Below, piece after piece: positions 14,045-29,859 of a stretch of 64,000 bases of DNA. Source of the DNA: Bimastos eiseni. Lineage: Eukaryota > Annelida > Clitellata > Crassiclitellata > Lumbricidae. Under the pieces are notes generated by a model. The model ran no database searches. It saw only the letters and a list, made by a program, of their open reading frames with translations, and was not told the DNA's origin. Positions within the stretch are counted from its first letter, which is position 1, and each line of letters opens with the position of its first letter. Position numbers and translations under genes: made by a program. The stretch is taken from contig OY365811.1 in assembly GCA_959347315.1 (NCBI GenBank), positions 38,717,770 to 38,781,769 on the forward strand, written 5' to 3'.

Positions 14045-17000
14045 CATATATATATGCTCATTCGACCTACCATCTGACCTGCTTTCCCTCCTGCATGACC
14101 TGTCTGGCTCTTTCTATAAACTTCTTAAAACTTTGACCGTGCCTGGGTTGGGAGTGCCTCTAAATAGTTATCTTGAAGAGGCGCTGTATAAATTCCATTG
14201 ATTAATTAACATATATATTATATATGTATTATATATATATTATTTATATATATATATATATATATATGTTAGAAATGTTATGTACTGCTCATTCGACTGT
14301 GAACTTTTCGAAACAGGTCGAGACGTTGTTACTAATCTGGTGCGAGGAAAAATCACGAGTCCGAATGACTTTGAGTGGTTGAGCCAACTGCGGTATTACT
14401 GGTCAGGCGGTGAAGTAACCGTTAAAATGATTACAACTGAATTGAAATATGGATACGAGTATTTGGGAAACACACCTAGGCTGGTCATTACACCTTTGAC
14501 AGACAGGTGCTACAGGTGAGTGAATCGCATTATTGGCATTTCAGAGTGGGTATTGCTGATTTGTTTGGAAACTACAGTGGATATTGTCGTTCGCGATGAT
14601 GATTTGGTGATAGTGTTGTTATGGTGGTGGTGGCAGTAGTGCTGGTTGTGGTTGTTGTGATGAAGATGATGATACACGTCGTTTTCTTACACTGGGAGTA
14701 CTATTTACTATTAAGGTGACCTGAAGTTGACTTCTATCTGGGGGTCATAGATTGATGGATGTTAATACACTGGGGTGCTGAGCTGAGGGTCCGAGTTTGA
14801 TTCCCATATCCTCTGTAAGGTTGACTAGTCCGTCTTTCGCTTGGCGGTGGTGTTGGCTATATTAGATTTTACCGTATTTGGCGTCTTGCATGGCTGCCGA
14901 CAGTTTAATTAATTTGACTCCCATAATAACTAGTCATAATTCGTTCATACTATGCTTTTGATCATAATGTGGTTTATCAGTTAGGAATGAAATGAAAATT
15001 ATAATTATTATAGTAATAATTATTATTATTAAATTCTATAAGAATCTATGCTTTTGTCATTGAACCTGTTACACTGAGGTCTTTGAGAGAGTGTATTTGA
15101 ATGCTTTGGTCTATTCATCATATGAATAGTGTCTGACTGGTTCTGTTGTTTAACCTGTCTTTATAGAACGTTGATGGGTGCCTTGAAGCTGAACCTCGGA
15201 GGAGCTCCGGAGGGACCGGCGGGAACTGGAAAGACGGAGACGAGTAAAGATCTCGCCAAGGCAGTGGCTAAACAGGTGGGTACCCTTTTCCACCCCCTCT
15301 ACTCACATGTGCGTCATACTATCTCTCTCACACGCACATGTGCACACATACACCTTCACTCTCCTAATATTATTTTATACATTCAGTTAACTGAAAATAC
15401 TGGAAATTTATCATGTGGCCCTTTTCTGAGGCTGAACTTTATTTGACTTCCATGACTCCAACTGCTTCATTTAAAATGTGTGTTATTGTTCACTCATTGT
15501 AAAAAGAGCTTTTGTAATTCTGGGTCCCAGCATTTTTAACAACCTCCCATCTGACCTGCACTCTCTCCTGCATGACCTGTCTGGCGCTTTCTATAAACTA
15601 CTTAAAACTTTGACCGGGCCTGGGTAGGGAGTGCCTCTAAGTAGTTATCTTGAAGAGGCGCTGTATAAATGCAATTGATTGATTGATTGTTCATGATCAT
15701 AGTCTAATTTACACGTAGTGTGTAAAAGTCATGTACTTTTTCTTACAAATAATTTGTGGTGAGCAGAGTGAGCGTTGCTTGTATTTCGATGTCTCCAGTG
15801 CGTTGTCTTCAACTGCTCTGATGGTCTGGACTACAAAGCAATGGGAAAGTTCTTCAAGGGCCTGGCACAGTCTGGTGCGTGGGCGTGCTTTGACGAGTTC
15901 AACCGGATCGACCTCGAGGTGCTGTCCGTGGTCGCCCAGCAGATCCAGTGCATCCAGATCGCTATCAACCAGGGCCTCAAGCGATTTGTCTTCGAGGGAA
16001 CTGAGCTCGCCCTCAACCCCACCTGCACCATCTTCATCACCATGAACCCTGGTTACGCCGGGCGACAGGAACTCCCTGACAACCTCAAGGCACAATGGCT
16101 CTCTGAAAATGATGTCATCATTCCCATCTTCTGCATAATCACTACCATAAGCACACCACCATAACTATCACTGTAACCATCATAACCACCACCATCATGA
16201 CCACCACACCACCATAACCACCAATGTAACCACCATAACCTCCACCATAACCACCATTGACATCATAACCATCACCATAACTACCACCATTGCCATCTCT
16301 ATAGTCATCTTCCTGTTCACAATCGTGACCATCACCCAGTTCCAATTAATGTTGTAGTCACCTTCAATGTTATGCTTCTTTCATAGTTGTCATTATCGTC
16401 ACCAGCTGCAGCAGCATCTTCATCATTGTGGTCACCAATTGACCATTCCCATTCTCGTTATCATCGTCATCTTGGTCTTCATCCGCATCATAGTCTTCGT
16501 CATTGTAGTAATGATGATCGTGACGATGATGGTGATGATGACACAGAAAAATAGGCGATGATGATGGTTACAGGGAAGACGACCTATGATGACAATGAAG
16601 ATGTCATCACTGTTCATTGTTGTCTATTGTCTTCCAGGTCTTGTTTCGAACTGTGGCCATGATGGTTCCAGACTATGCTCTGATCGGAGAGATTTCTCTC
16701 TACTCAATGGGATTCGTTGATGCACGGAGGTGGACATTATTTCTGCAGTTATATATTCTTTATTTCCTAATTTTATATATTTATTTATTCCTAGGTTATT
16801 TAGGACCAATGTTCCTCAGCATTTACTGCCACTGTCCTGATGCACAAAACGTCAGACTAATTAAAACCAAATTCTTAATCATAATTACATTATATTCTGT
16901 CTTTCTATTGTTCACTAACGATGCCTTTGTACCTTAGATTCCTATATACTGAGTTAGCATGCACATGATAACTACAATAGATTATGATAGCAATAATAAT

Positions 17001-19659
17001 AATTGTTGTGTTTGAACCCTGCACCTTTGTTATATTGAAGTAGTTTGCATGCTTGCTAGTGTACACCGTCCATTGACACCCTCTTTTGGCACTCTCTTTT
17101 AACACTGTCCATTGACACCCTCTTTAACTCCATCCATTGACACCGTCTTTTGACACCACCCATTGACACCATATTTTGACACTCTCTTTTGACACCGTCC
17201 ATTGATACCCTCTTTTGATACTGTCCATTGACACCCTCTTTTTACACCGTTCATTGACACCCTCTTTTGACGCTCTCTTTTGACATCGTCCATTGATACA
17301 CTCTTTTGAGACTCTCTTTTGACACTGTTCCTTGACACCCTGTTTTGAGCCCGTCCTGTGACACCCTCTTTTGACACCCATGCTTGACACTGTCCATTGA
17401 CACCCTCCTTTTGCATTGTTCATTGACATCCTCTTTTGACACCCTCTTTTGACATCGTACATTGACACCCTCTTTTGACACCGTCCATTGACACCCACTT
17501 TTGGTACTCTCTTTTGACACTGTCCATCAACACCCTTTTTTGACACCCTCTTTTGACACCGTACATTGACAACCTCTTCTGACACTCTCTTTCGACACTG
17601 TCCATTCACACCCTCTTTTGACACCCATATTCGACACCGTCATTTGACACCCTCTTTTGACACCCTCTTTTGACACCGTTCATAGACACCCTCTTTTGAC
17701 ACTCTCTTTTGACACTGTCCATTGACACCCTCTTTAACGCCACCCATTGACACCATCTTTTGGCACCCTCTTTTGACACCCTCTTTTGACACCCTCTTTT
17801 GACACTGTCCATTGACACCCTTTTTTGACGCCCTCTTTTGACACCGTCCATTGACACATTCTTTTGACACTCTCTTTTTACACTGTTCCTTGACACCCTG
17901 TTTTGAGCCTGTCCTGTGACACCCTTTTTTGACACCCATATTCGACACTGTCCATTGACACCCGTCTTTTACACTGTTCATTGACACCCTCTTTTGACAC
18001 CGTCTTTTGACACCACCCATTGACACCATATTTTGACACTCTTTGAACACCGTCTATTGGCACCCTCTTTTGACCCTCTCTTTTGACACCATCAATTGAC
18101 ACCCTCTTTTGACACTCTTTTGACACCATTCATTGACACCTACTTTTGACACTGTTTTGACACTGTTCCTTGACACCCTGTTTTGAGCCCGTCCTGTAAC
18201 ACCTTCTTTTGACACCCATATTTGACACCGTCCATTGACACCCTCTTTTGACACCCTCTTTTGACACTGTCCATTGACACCCTTTTTTGACATCGTCCAT
18301 TGACACCCTCTTTTGACGCTTTATTTTGACACTGTCATTGGACAGTGTCAAATGAGGGTGTCAAAAGAGGGTGTCAAGGAACGGTGTCAAAAGAGTGTCA
18401 AAAGAGAGTGTCATTGGACAGTGTCAAAAGAGAGTGTCAAAGGAGGGTGTTAATGGCCAGTGTCAAGAGAAAGTGTAAAAAGAGGGTGTCGATGGAAGAT
18501 GTCAAAAGAGGGTGTCAAAAAAAGGTGTTAAAAGAGGGGGTCAATAACTGGTGTCAAAAGAGAGTGTCAAAAATGGTGTCACTGGACGGTGTCAAAAGAG
18601 AGTGTCAAAAGAGTGTTGTCTGACTTTCTGGTGTAATGTATATTCCTAGACTAATTAAAAACAGTTTCTTTGGACGTGCCACTGCTACTAGGTATATTAT
18701 AATAATAATAATAGTAATAATAATAATGGTTGCTCATTTGGTAAGTATATACGGTGTCACTTCAAGATATATGCCCAGAAGTTGCTGGTCCCTCCATCTG
18801 GAACTCTACATCCTCATATTCGCAACTCTCATCGAGATTGTCTTTTCCTCTAAACTGGAAACCTACCAGGTACTCTTCCTGTCTGCCTATAGCTCTTAAT
18901 GGTTGCCCGGCTTCAATGTGCACTTTGTAATTTTTTGCATGAAGTGCATTACCAAATTACAATTGTATTGTATATTGTATTGTATAAGTTCTCTCAAATA
19001 GGCCTTAGGGAAAGAGACGGTTTTCAGGTGCTTGTGATATTTCATAAAAACATAGCTCTTATATAATCTGATTATATAATCTGATGACTTCTATGGTGCC
19101 TTCGATCATTGTCCATTGATCATCAATCAATGATCGATTGGATGTATATCTGTATGTTGTTGACTGCAGCCTCTCTCAGAAGATCGTTGCAACGTATAAG
19201 CTCTGCTCTGAGCAGTTGTCATCCCAGCACCACTACGACTACGGCATGCGAGCCGTCAAGTCCGTTCTGACGGCCGCTGGCAACCTCAAGCTCAAGTTCC
19301 CGAGCCAGGACGAGGCCGTCCTTCTCCTCAAGGCCATCATGGACGTCAATCTACCCAAGTTTCTCGCCCAGGTCTCGAATTATTTGCTTCGTAATAAAAA
19401 AGTACAGTGAAGTTCTTAAATGTGACTTATAAAGGTCCGATGTGCAGTCTTAGATGCACACTGATATACATGTATGTGTGAACATAGATACAGACATGCA
19501 TTCATACATACTTGCATAAATGTACACTTGAAGGCATGCATACTTGAAAACATACATGTACACACTAGTATCTTTTCCCTATTGAAAAACTGACTGGGCT
19601 TAACTTAAGAGAGACGGCTACAGTAAGACAGTGACCGTCAGACAGGACAACAGACAGGC

Positions 19660-19692
<33 letters not shown>

Positions 19693-22600
19693 GGCGGTTA
19701 CAATTTATGCTATTCAAGTAATTGAGGGAGATTGCATGGGATGTTATAATGTGAAGTAAGTGAACGTGGTTTGGCATCAGACAATTACTTTCTGTGAGCG
19801 TCATAGCTTGTGCCTGTCTCACCAGACATTACTACCATTCACTGATTATTTGCTTGTTCCATAGACACCTTGCATAACCTTAACTGTTTTCGTTCTGCGA
19901 TTAGGATGTTCCGCTGTTTGAGGGCATCATATCGGATCTTTTCCCTGGGGTGGAATCGCCTCAACCAGACTTTGGAGTCTTCCTCGAAGCGATCAAGAAT
20001 AACATTGCCAAACGTCAGCTCCAGCCAGTCCCATGGTTCATCGAGAAAATTATCCAGGTTATAATTATGATAAGGAACCACAATGTGCCATTTATTTACC
20101 TTTGGACATGATTGCCATCATAATATTGGAATCTAACCATCCCGATTGTTGCCTTCAGCGATTAGCACTATAATGAAAACAACTTCTATTGAGTCATCGG
20201 TAGTATGTGAGCCACTGAGCAGCAATAATAGTAGTAATAATATTCTGTAAACTTGGTTTTTATTAAATTTATTCACTCTATGCTGGATTTAAAGTATTCG
20301 CTTCATGGCTGTTATGCGAGTATACTGAAAAGTTTTTGTTATAAGAATATCTTATGTTATATCAATACTAATTACCCGGTACGTTAGATTTAATCCGATG
20401 ACTGTAGGTTTGAGCCTCATTAGATGACTCTGTTTGACTGACCTGGAAGAGTTGTTTTGGACAATCGATCAGAATTTATATAGCACCCCGCAATATTCTT
20501 ACTCGTTGTGTTTCATACACTGGTGTCACATCTCGTATCAGGATATATCAAGTTAATTAAATGAATAAATGAATAATGTGTGGAAAATAATAAGTTATTA
20601 AACAATATTTGGTAAACGTTGATCAGATCTACGAGATGATCCTCGTGCGTCATGGCCTGATGATCGTTGGCGAGCCGCTCGGAGGAAAGACTCAGGCGTG
20701 GCAAGTGCTCGCTGATGCACTCAGTGACCTCCAGGCATCCGGGCTCATGACCGAATACAAAGTACTCTACCGAATAATCAATCCGAAGGCCATCACCATG
20801 GGTCAGCTGTATGGTCAGTTTGACCCAGTCTCACACGAATGGACAGATGGTAGGTCATCGCTGTCATTGTGGTTATTGCTATTGCACAGTTCAGGACCTT
20901 TTGGATATTATAACCTCTTTGTATTTAAAAGACCACTTTGTAAAAGTATGACCTCTTTGTATGAGCCATTGGTATAGGTATGACCCCTTTGTATATTAAT
21001 GACCTCCTTGTATATGTTTTTCCCATTTGTTTGATTATGACCTATGTATATGACCCCTTTGTATGGGTATGACCCCTTTGTATAAATGTGACCTTTTGTA
21101 TGACTACTTTTATAAGTATGACCTCTTTTTGTGGGTATAATTTATTTGTTTATAGGAATCTTTTGCGCATATTTATGTGGAGCGGTTAGTTTTAGCCATA
21201 TTATGCCATCCAGTTGTTGCTAAGTCATAAATCCCATAAAAATATGTTTTTCAACTTTTTCTTTAGCACTTTTTCATCATGCTGCTTTGGTTTCCCAGTC
21301 ACTTTTAGTACACTCTCGTCATTGTGGGTCTTCATTTTGATATACATAATCTGTCTGTATCCATTGTATATTGTATGGAGTGGAAACGTGTCTTGTATGT
21401 CCATAGGTGTATTGGCAAATACCTTCCGTGAGTATGCGTCCAACGCGAGTGATGACAGGAAGTGGATCTTATTCGACGGTCCTGTTGATGCTGTCTGGAT
21501 CGAGAACATGAACACCGTTCTTGATGACAACAGGAAGGTCGGTAGTTCTCTGGTCAGGGTCATCCACTATGGAGTCAATCAGAGAGAGCTCTTCTCTGTT
21601 CCCGTCTCCAACCATATAGGTTGTCAATTTTAATAGTTAATACTTGTGACTATTCCTTGACAGTCCACACGGGAAATAAACCCTGACTGGCTCCTGGATC
21701 AGTCTCCCGTTAATAACCACTGCCGCTGTTTTGCATGCAGTGCAGGGAACATTTTCAAAATATCTTAGGTTGTATATCTGTTTAGGTCTGTTGGGTAGCC
21801 TGTAATGGCGCCATATAAATGGCCATGTACGTACTGTCGTCATTTAAGCGATATGTTAATATTGGGGGTCTACCGTTTTTATATTGTAATGAGCTGTAAT
21901 GTAATGTAATCAAGCAGTGTTGTAGAACTGAAATCTGTTTCCCACTCAACTGTATCGGATGAATGGACAGTCTTCTCACTGAACGAATTTAAAAATAATA
22001 ACTAGCCGAATGTAAACTTATTGAAATTTTAATATTCAAAATAATTAAGACTGGGATCTGTTTATTTCATAGCTGTGTCTGATGAGTGGAGAGATCATCC
22101 AGATGTCTAACAACATGAACCTGATCTTCGAACCTGCCGACCTGGAGCAGGCCTCTCCAGCCACCGTCAGCCGATGTGGAATGATCTACCTGGAGCCGCA
22201 TCAGCTCGGCTGGAGGCCGTTCAAGAACTCGTACATGCAGCACCAGTTGCCAAAGAACCTCATCGCCGAGCACGTCGAGCAGGTGAATGACCTCTTTGAG
22301 TGGTTGCTCGATCCGTGCCTCGACTTCATCCGACTGGAGTGCAAGATGCTGCTGCAGACCTCGCCAATACATCTCGTCTTGACCTTCCTCCGGCTCTACC
22401 ACAGCCTCCTCGACGAGATCGCCGAACCGGCGGACACCGAGGGAGCCACGAGCAATCTCACTGGTCCACAGGTGTGGTATCTTAGTAACTCTACTCCTAT
22501 GGGTGGTTTATTATGAGATATAAATGGTGTCCAATGTCCATTCAAATGATGAATTATCTCTGCTACCAGGGATTCTTGTGTGCCGATGTCATCAATGTTT

Positions 22601-25600
22601 TTGTGTTTTAGTTAATTATATATTGAAGCACATATGCTATGGAACATGGTCTATTACGATTTCCAGGTTAATTGATTCTAACACAGGCTTGACGTCTTCT
22701 TAACCTTGTAAAAACCTTTGTTTTGCTATGTTTTGTTAAGTTATGTGGTGTTATATGACTAATACACTTCTATAGCGCCGTCATAATGCCCAGGGCATCA
22801 ACCGATGACGCACAAAAACAAATCTGAAATCAGGTCAAATCCAAAAGGTCAGTTATGCTACTTGATGTGATGTGATGTTGTGTAATGTTGAGGCAATGGG
22901 TTATATATCTTAAAATCCTATTTGAGGTACCCTCATGTTGTTTTCAGTCAATGTAAAAAAACATTTAATGCAGGTTTGAGTGTTTAGCGACATCGACAAG
23001 GGCGTTGATATTGCTCACCTGTTTTACCCAAACTTGGGACTAGCACTGCCACAGTATAACCAATGGTAGTGGTTTTGGGGCAGATTCTAGGATCACACCA
23101 GCTAGCTGGCCTCGTTCAGTATTTGCATGCCAGTAATGCCACCTGTGGACTAAAGAGAGACTGACGTTCCTTGTGTTGTTGTCTTCCAGATAACCCTCTG
23201 GCTTCAAGGCTTGTTCCAGTTCACTCTCGTCTGGACAATTGGAAGCACCATCACCGGCGAAAGTCGCAAGAAGTTCGATTCCTACGTACGCAATCTGATC
23301 AATGGTCTTGACGCCAATCATCCGAAGCCAAAGAGCTGTAAAATCTCAAAGGTATCTTATCATCGTTCTCATTCAGATCATGTAATCTGGTTAACATTTT
23401 TGACTATGTGAAAAAATTGTATAGTATATATATATATATATATGTATACACACACACACACACGCACACACATGCACACACATGTATACTATATATATTT
23501 ATGGCCACATATGTAAATAATATGTGGCCATTTAAATAGCAGCTTATGCCGGTAAAGATGTTTAGTTTGAGATATCTGGTCCATCTGTATGCCTCGCTCA
23601 GCTATTATGAGTACCCTGACTGTCGGTGGGAAGGTGAGATGGCGAAGTAGAGGACTGGCCACCCACCCCCCTATGACGAGGCTGTGATGCTGAGGCTGGA
23701 TGCACCTCTGGGTTGTCCCCTTGAAGTGGCGCTATGCAAATTCTCATTATACACCTTATAACACCTGTGAGGAATTTCTTTAATCAGTGTCACTATGATC
23801 GTTTGTGTTAACAATTATAATATGTGTCTATTGTTTTCTTGCGTTCACCTGTTTTGTTGATGCCTTCCGTTAGACAAATACGTTTCCTGAGCGTGGCTCC
23901 ATCTACGACTTCTGCTTTGAGAAGAGAGGAGGAGGACAATGGGTCGACTGGATGGAGACGATCGACAGGGCATCCACTCAGTTCGCACCCAGCGCCAAGG
24001 TTGCTCTCAATCCTTACCAAGTTTATTCTTGACTATCACACATGTGCTTTGTATTACTTAATATTTATAGTGTCTCGTATAGGCATCCAGCTGATGACTG
24101 TGGATCGTGTGTGAAGAACTTATTAAGCTAATTACATGTCCTGTTTTAAATGTCCTGAAACAAGCACTTGTTAATTCCTATATGCCCTCAGATTTTTACA
24201 AGCATACCTACAGAGATTGGTGTAAATAACATGCTCAACCATTATTTAATTAAATTCCTATCTTTGTGGTACATGAACCCAATGTTGCATACTAAGGCTG
24301 AGAATTGTTTGTAAATGGTATCATAATCATAATGACAATTGTTAGACAATGATCTAAACATACTTACTCATTTGGTCAAATGATGTGTGAATCGTGTGAT
24401 TAAATGACTCAATGTAGTTATCCTTCAATCAGTTTCAGGTGTGCTTAAGCATCTATAGTAATTAATTATTGATAATTAATTAGTTATAGTAAACGAGTGT
24501 AGATGCACAGGTTGTTTAATTGTTGGGTGATGTTTGCTGTGCTTTAACTACATTCCCGTGTTTCAGCTTTTCCCGAGTGTTGTCTTCAACTCCATTTCAT
24601 GCCTGTTTGATTGCTGTGTTTGGCTACTCTCACCATTTTCACAACACTTTGCTTCATTCTTGAGGGATTTTTCCACCAATTTATCTTATTCACCAATATT
24701 TATGGTTCTAAGTAGCCTTATGGCAGATGAAGGGATTTTGCCTCTAAATAGTAGTTTCAGTTTAATGACTGTATATGATGGCAGAGATCATTAGCGTCAC
24801 CCTCCTCCTTTATCCAGGCTTGAGACTGGCACTGCCAGAGTGCAAGCAGTGGATGAGTTTTGTATCCAAGTGATGTTTCTCAGCAATATTAGGGTACTAA
24901 GCAGCATCTATGCCTCCTTGCAAAGAATTTCTGCTTACTACACTAATGTGACCATTGGGTATGTGGTGCGCAGAGCAGCAAATGCAGTCAAGAAAAAGCA
25001 GGACATTTGTCGGGACATCTAGCTGGATTGTATTTATGTTATTTATGTGGAGAGGGGTACATATATATTACTTTGAAGGTAGAGACCGACCAAAGCTCAT
25101 TTTCGTTTAGTTTTCAGCCAAGCCAAAACGGTAATTTTGGTGGCGTTTTCGTTTTCGGTCGAAAATGAAAATGTGGTTTTGGTCGATTTTTACTCGAAGG
25201 AGCCTATCAAGTGTGATTTAGAAATTTGTAGTTTATGATTGCGATAATGAGCAGCAATTCTTAGGTGCTTGTCAAAATGGGCTACAAACTTTTCCAAATG
25301 CATCATGCCTGTGCTAGGGCTAGTCGTTTTTTTGACCTGCTGGGATGGCACTGACTGACTGAGCCTAGCACTGAATCTCTCTCGGGTCAGTTGAAGAGCG
25401 TGTAATTTGCTGTGCTGTCATTTCACCAGGGCTTCTCAGAAGCAGAGGATGTGAGTAGCAATGTATCAAAAGGTGGCTGTTATCAGGCTGCCTAAGTCTA
25501 GGAAGATTTGCTCTCTGGCTTTTGCATTCATATTTGGAATCAGGATGACATGAATCCTTTGGCTTTCATGTTCATCTTTGGCTTGAAGATGATTTATGTG

Positions 25601-27053
25601 CCTCTGGCTTCCATGTTCGTCTTTGACTTTAAGATGAATTGTATGCCTCTAGCTTCCATGTTCATCTTTGGCTTTAAGATGACTTTATGCCTCTGGCTTC
25701 CATGTTCATCCTTGGATTTAAGATTATTATTATTTTCATCTTCAATATGCTTGCTGTTAGCAATCATGAATTGGTTGATGACCTGGCATTAATGAGCACA
25801 TTCTGGTACTCTGCTCTTTGCTGACAAGGGTGGATTAGAACAACTTCGAGATTAGATTATGAATAACTGTTTGCTGTAATTATGCAACTGGGATCTGAAG
25901 GATTCAATTGAGCCTTCTCGAGAAAGTTTAAAAAAACGAGCGTGCGATGACCCAGTGGAGAGCGAAAAACCGCGACCACCACCATTAAAGGTATTTTGTT
26001 AGAGAGAGCCATCAGAAAGGTTGGATGAGTTAGTGAGTAGCGGGGTCTCTGCTCTGTGTTGTCTAAGTCTAGCGATGTTTAAATGGTTTGTTTGGCTTAC
26101 AGAATTGTGAAGACCCTGCTTCATTTAGAAACCATTCTACTGTTGGATTTTAGTTTACCTAGCATTCAAGTTCAATTAGTTTGCATTGTGCTTCCTTAGT
26201 TGTGTTGCTGAAAAGTGTTGCTGACTAGGGTGTTTTGGGCTTCAGTTATCTAGTGAAACTTGATCTTAATAGGCTAGGACAGTTCTGCTTTCTGACTTTT
26301 TTAGATAATGATAAACTCATTGATATCGACCTTAGTCTGTCTTGTGGCTTTATTTTAGTGGTACTTCCCAGTTCAACATTATTGTTGGCTTCTTCAAAGC
26401 TGTCAAAGATCAAATGTCTTGCGTGAATTTTGGTCATGTATTAGAATTCTAGCCAATGTGTTGCAGTCTCCATTTGGTATTACATTTCTTATCAATGGCT
26501 TCCTATTTGTTAGGAAAGTTTAGTTCATTTGCTTTGATTCAGTTGCTTACTGTCAGCTATTGGAATATTTCCAAATGTGCTTCGTTTGGTATTATATGGT
26601 ATTAGAATTATATAGCCAATGATGTGCTTCAGTTGTCATTTGGTGTTAGAAAAATTCTAGCCAGTGTGCTTCAGCTATTATATTGAATTATTTGAGCCAG
26701 TGTTAGAAGTTTAACCAATGTGCTTCAGTTATTATCTGCTATTGAAATTGTAGCAAATGTGATTATGTTATTTTACGTATTAAAACTCTTGTCAGTGGGC
26801 TTCAGTATTGTTTTGTATTGTATCTAAGCATTTAGAAAGCGCCCATGTAGGATGAACCATTGGAAGCAGGTTTTGATGAGAGGCATAGAGGATAGAAAGA
26901 GAGGCAGAGAGGGTATGTGTTATTATAATTCTCATCAATGCGTGTCACTTACAATATTGTGTTAGAATTCTATCCCAGGCAAACTGGTTGACAGAATGTT
27001 GGAGAGATATTGGTAGACTAAGAAGTAGATGATAGACAGACATGAAAACAGGC

Positions 27054-27116
<63 letters not shown>

Positions 27117-27504
27117 AGAACAGAAAGACTGACAGGTAGAAAAACAAACATAAGGACAGTCAGACAGAAGAACAGATAGACAGGTTTACAGGCTGACAGA
27201 CAGAAAGACAGACAGAAGAACTGGAAATGCGAATGTATAGACACAATGATCATTTGCCCCGCTTTGCAGTCTAGAGACGATGCTTGCAAATAATGGATTT
27301 CTTTGTGATTGTTCTTCAGGTGAGCGATCTGATCATTCCGACGTCAGAGACAGCCAGACAGACGTTCTTTCTGAAGGTCTACCTCGAGCATCAGCTGCCA
27401 ATCCTCTTCGTTGGTCCAACCGGAACCGGAAAGTCAGCCATCACCAACAGCTACCTCATCTCTCTGCCCAAGGAATTGTATGCTCTTCAATTTTCTGCTT
27501 CATT

Positions 27505-27539
<35 letters not shown>

Positions 27540-29822
27540 AATGACGACGATGATGATGATAATTTTTTAGGAGGATGGGATGGGATAGGGATGAGAGTGA
27601 TGAGAATGATGATGGTGATGATGATGATGATGATGACGACGATGATGATGATGAAGATAACGATGCTGCTGCTTGCTGATGATGATGATGAAAATGTCAA
27701 TTTCTACAGCACCTTAAGACAGCACATGCCATTAAAAGGGGATTTAACATTCTAGAAGTCTCATATTGAGCAGAAGTATGGAAAAAGACGGCAGCTTGAC
27801 TGTTATGGCAGCGGAAGGTAGTGGTGTTGATTGGTAGTGGTTATGTTATGTTTGGTGGTAGAGGTCTTAGTACTGGCAGTGGTGTTGGTGTTGGAGACAG
27901 TGGAAATTACGGTAGTGGTAGAGGTGGTAAATGTGATATTGATGATTGCTGATGATTAAAGTGGTCGTATAGTTTTAGTTATTTTCAGCGGTTTTTCCAT
28001 TCTTAACAGATGAAATTATGACTGCTTAGGAATTACAAAGCCTTAGTTATGTGTCTGCTATTGTTTGTTCAGGTACATTCCGAATTTCATTAACTTCTCT
28101 GCTCGCACATCAGCTAACCAAACACAGGACATCATGATGTCCAAACTAGACAGGTATTCAGCCAACCATTCATTGATTCATTCACCCATCTATTCATCCA
28201 TCCATCCATTCATCCATCCATCCATCCATCCACCCATCCATCCATCCATCCGTCCATCCATCCATTCTTCCCATCCATTCACCGATTCATCCATCCATCC
28301 ATCCATCAATCCACCTCCCCACCCTTTCGTACATAATCATTTTCATTAGCTTCATTGTCGTTAGCATATAATTGTGATCATACTTATCAACACTACATAA
28401 TTAGCTTTAAATGATAGAGAAATAAAGTTAAGTGATGGTCATTTTGTGTGAAGACGCCGCAAAGGCCTCTATGGTCCTCCGGTTGGCAAGAAGTGCATCG
28501 TCTTTGTCGATGATCTGAACATGCCAGCGAAAGAGAAGTATGGAGCTCAGCCTCCCATTGAGCTGCTGCGTCAGTGGCTTGACCACGGACACTGGTATGA
28601 TCGCAAAGACACTTCGAAGCTCTTCCTCACGGAAGTGGTACGTAGGGCTCACTTTTGGATCCTTGTGGGATAGAGTACAGCTTGTGAATGAAATTTTTAA
28701 CAAATTAGGTTTCGAAGTAGGCCCTGTCTTAGTGGGAGACTGACCTGAAAAGAATGGAGAAAGTGTTGTTTGTTCTAGGTTCTGAACTTGTCATTGTGTT
28801 TTTAAAGTCATTGTTACTTATTGATTACAGTCATCGTCACTATTAACAGCAGTATTATCCTTATCACTACTTTCTCTAACTTAAACATTTTGCCCTTCTC
28901 TGCTTCCAGCTGTTCATTGGTGCGATGGGTCCCCCTGGCGGTGGACGCAATGACATCACCGGTCGATTCACACGCCATCTACAGGTCGTCTCCATCGACG
29001 AATTCGACGAAGGCACAATGATGAGGATCTTCACTGCAATTGCGGACTGGCACTTCAACAAGGGCTTCGAGGCTTCATTCCTACGACTTGGAAAGGTCTC
29101 AGACAACATCTTACTTCAGACTGGCAGTATAGAAATTTACAAAATCAATTCATAATCATTGTTTTATAATGACGATTAGGTAAAATTTCCATTCCAGTAG
29201 ATTACTCTGGTTAAAGTAGGCCTGCATCTACACCAAAGTCATTGACACGGAACTATTAAAAACAGTCTGTGCTACTGAAATGATTAAATGCAGCATTTAT
29301 AAATTAATCTCCATATCTTAACTATTGTTTGATTCTGAAAGTGTGCATACTGCACACTCTGAAGCCAGAGATCATATCCTTGTGACAGTAAATGAAAAAA
29401 ACTTAGATTCATACTAATGGCATAAATTTTATTTGGTGTGACTGGCTACTCTGCAGCACGATTAATAAGCCTGGTGGCCCTGTTCAGTAAAATGATTGGG
29501 GCCTCAATCTCCACAGAATCATGAAATGGGTCACAAAACGTGTTATATTCAATGAATCAAGATTCATCTGTTATTAATTCATGCCCTTCTTACTTCTTTT
29601 CTTATCAACAGCTTTTATAATTATCAAGTCTAATGTTAAAGTAGACATACTTTAAGGTGTAGAGTGACTCATGGTATAAGAATATTACTATACAGAAAGT
29701 AATATTGATAGTGTGGAGACACCTGTATGACCGAGCATGTTGAATGTCCTGTAATCCACCTCTGCTTTGAGGTAGTCGTAGAATTTGTAGTAGTTTTCTG
29801 GACCTATTGAGATGGGATTGTC

Positions 29823-29859
<37 letters not shown>

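Noticed and set aside
17099..18351. Overlapping minus-strand frames of 60-166 codons rich in K, R, V, S, C and Q ([14 protein letters not shown] type)
   Set aside because: They are translations of the 13-bp repeat in all frames. The unit has no stop triplet on that strand; no start context, splice sites or family match supports a protein.
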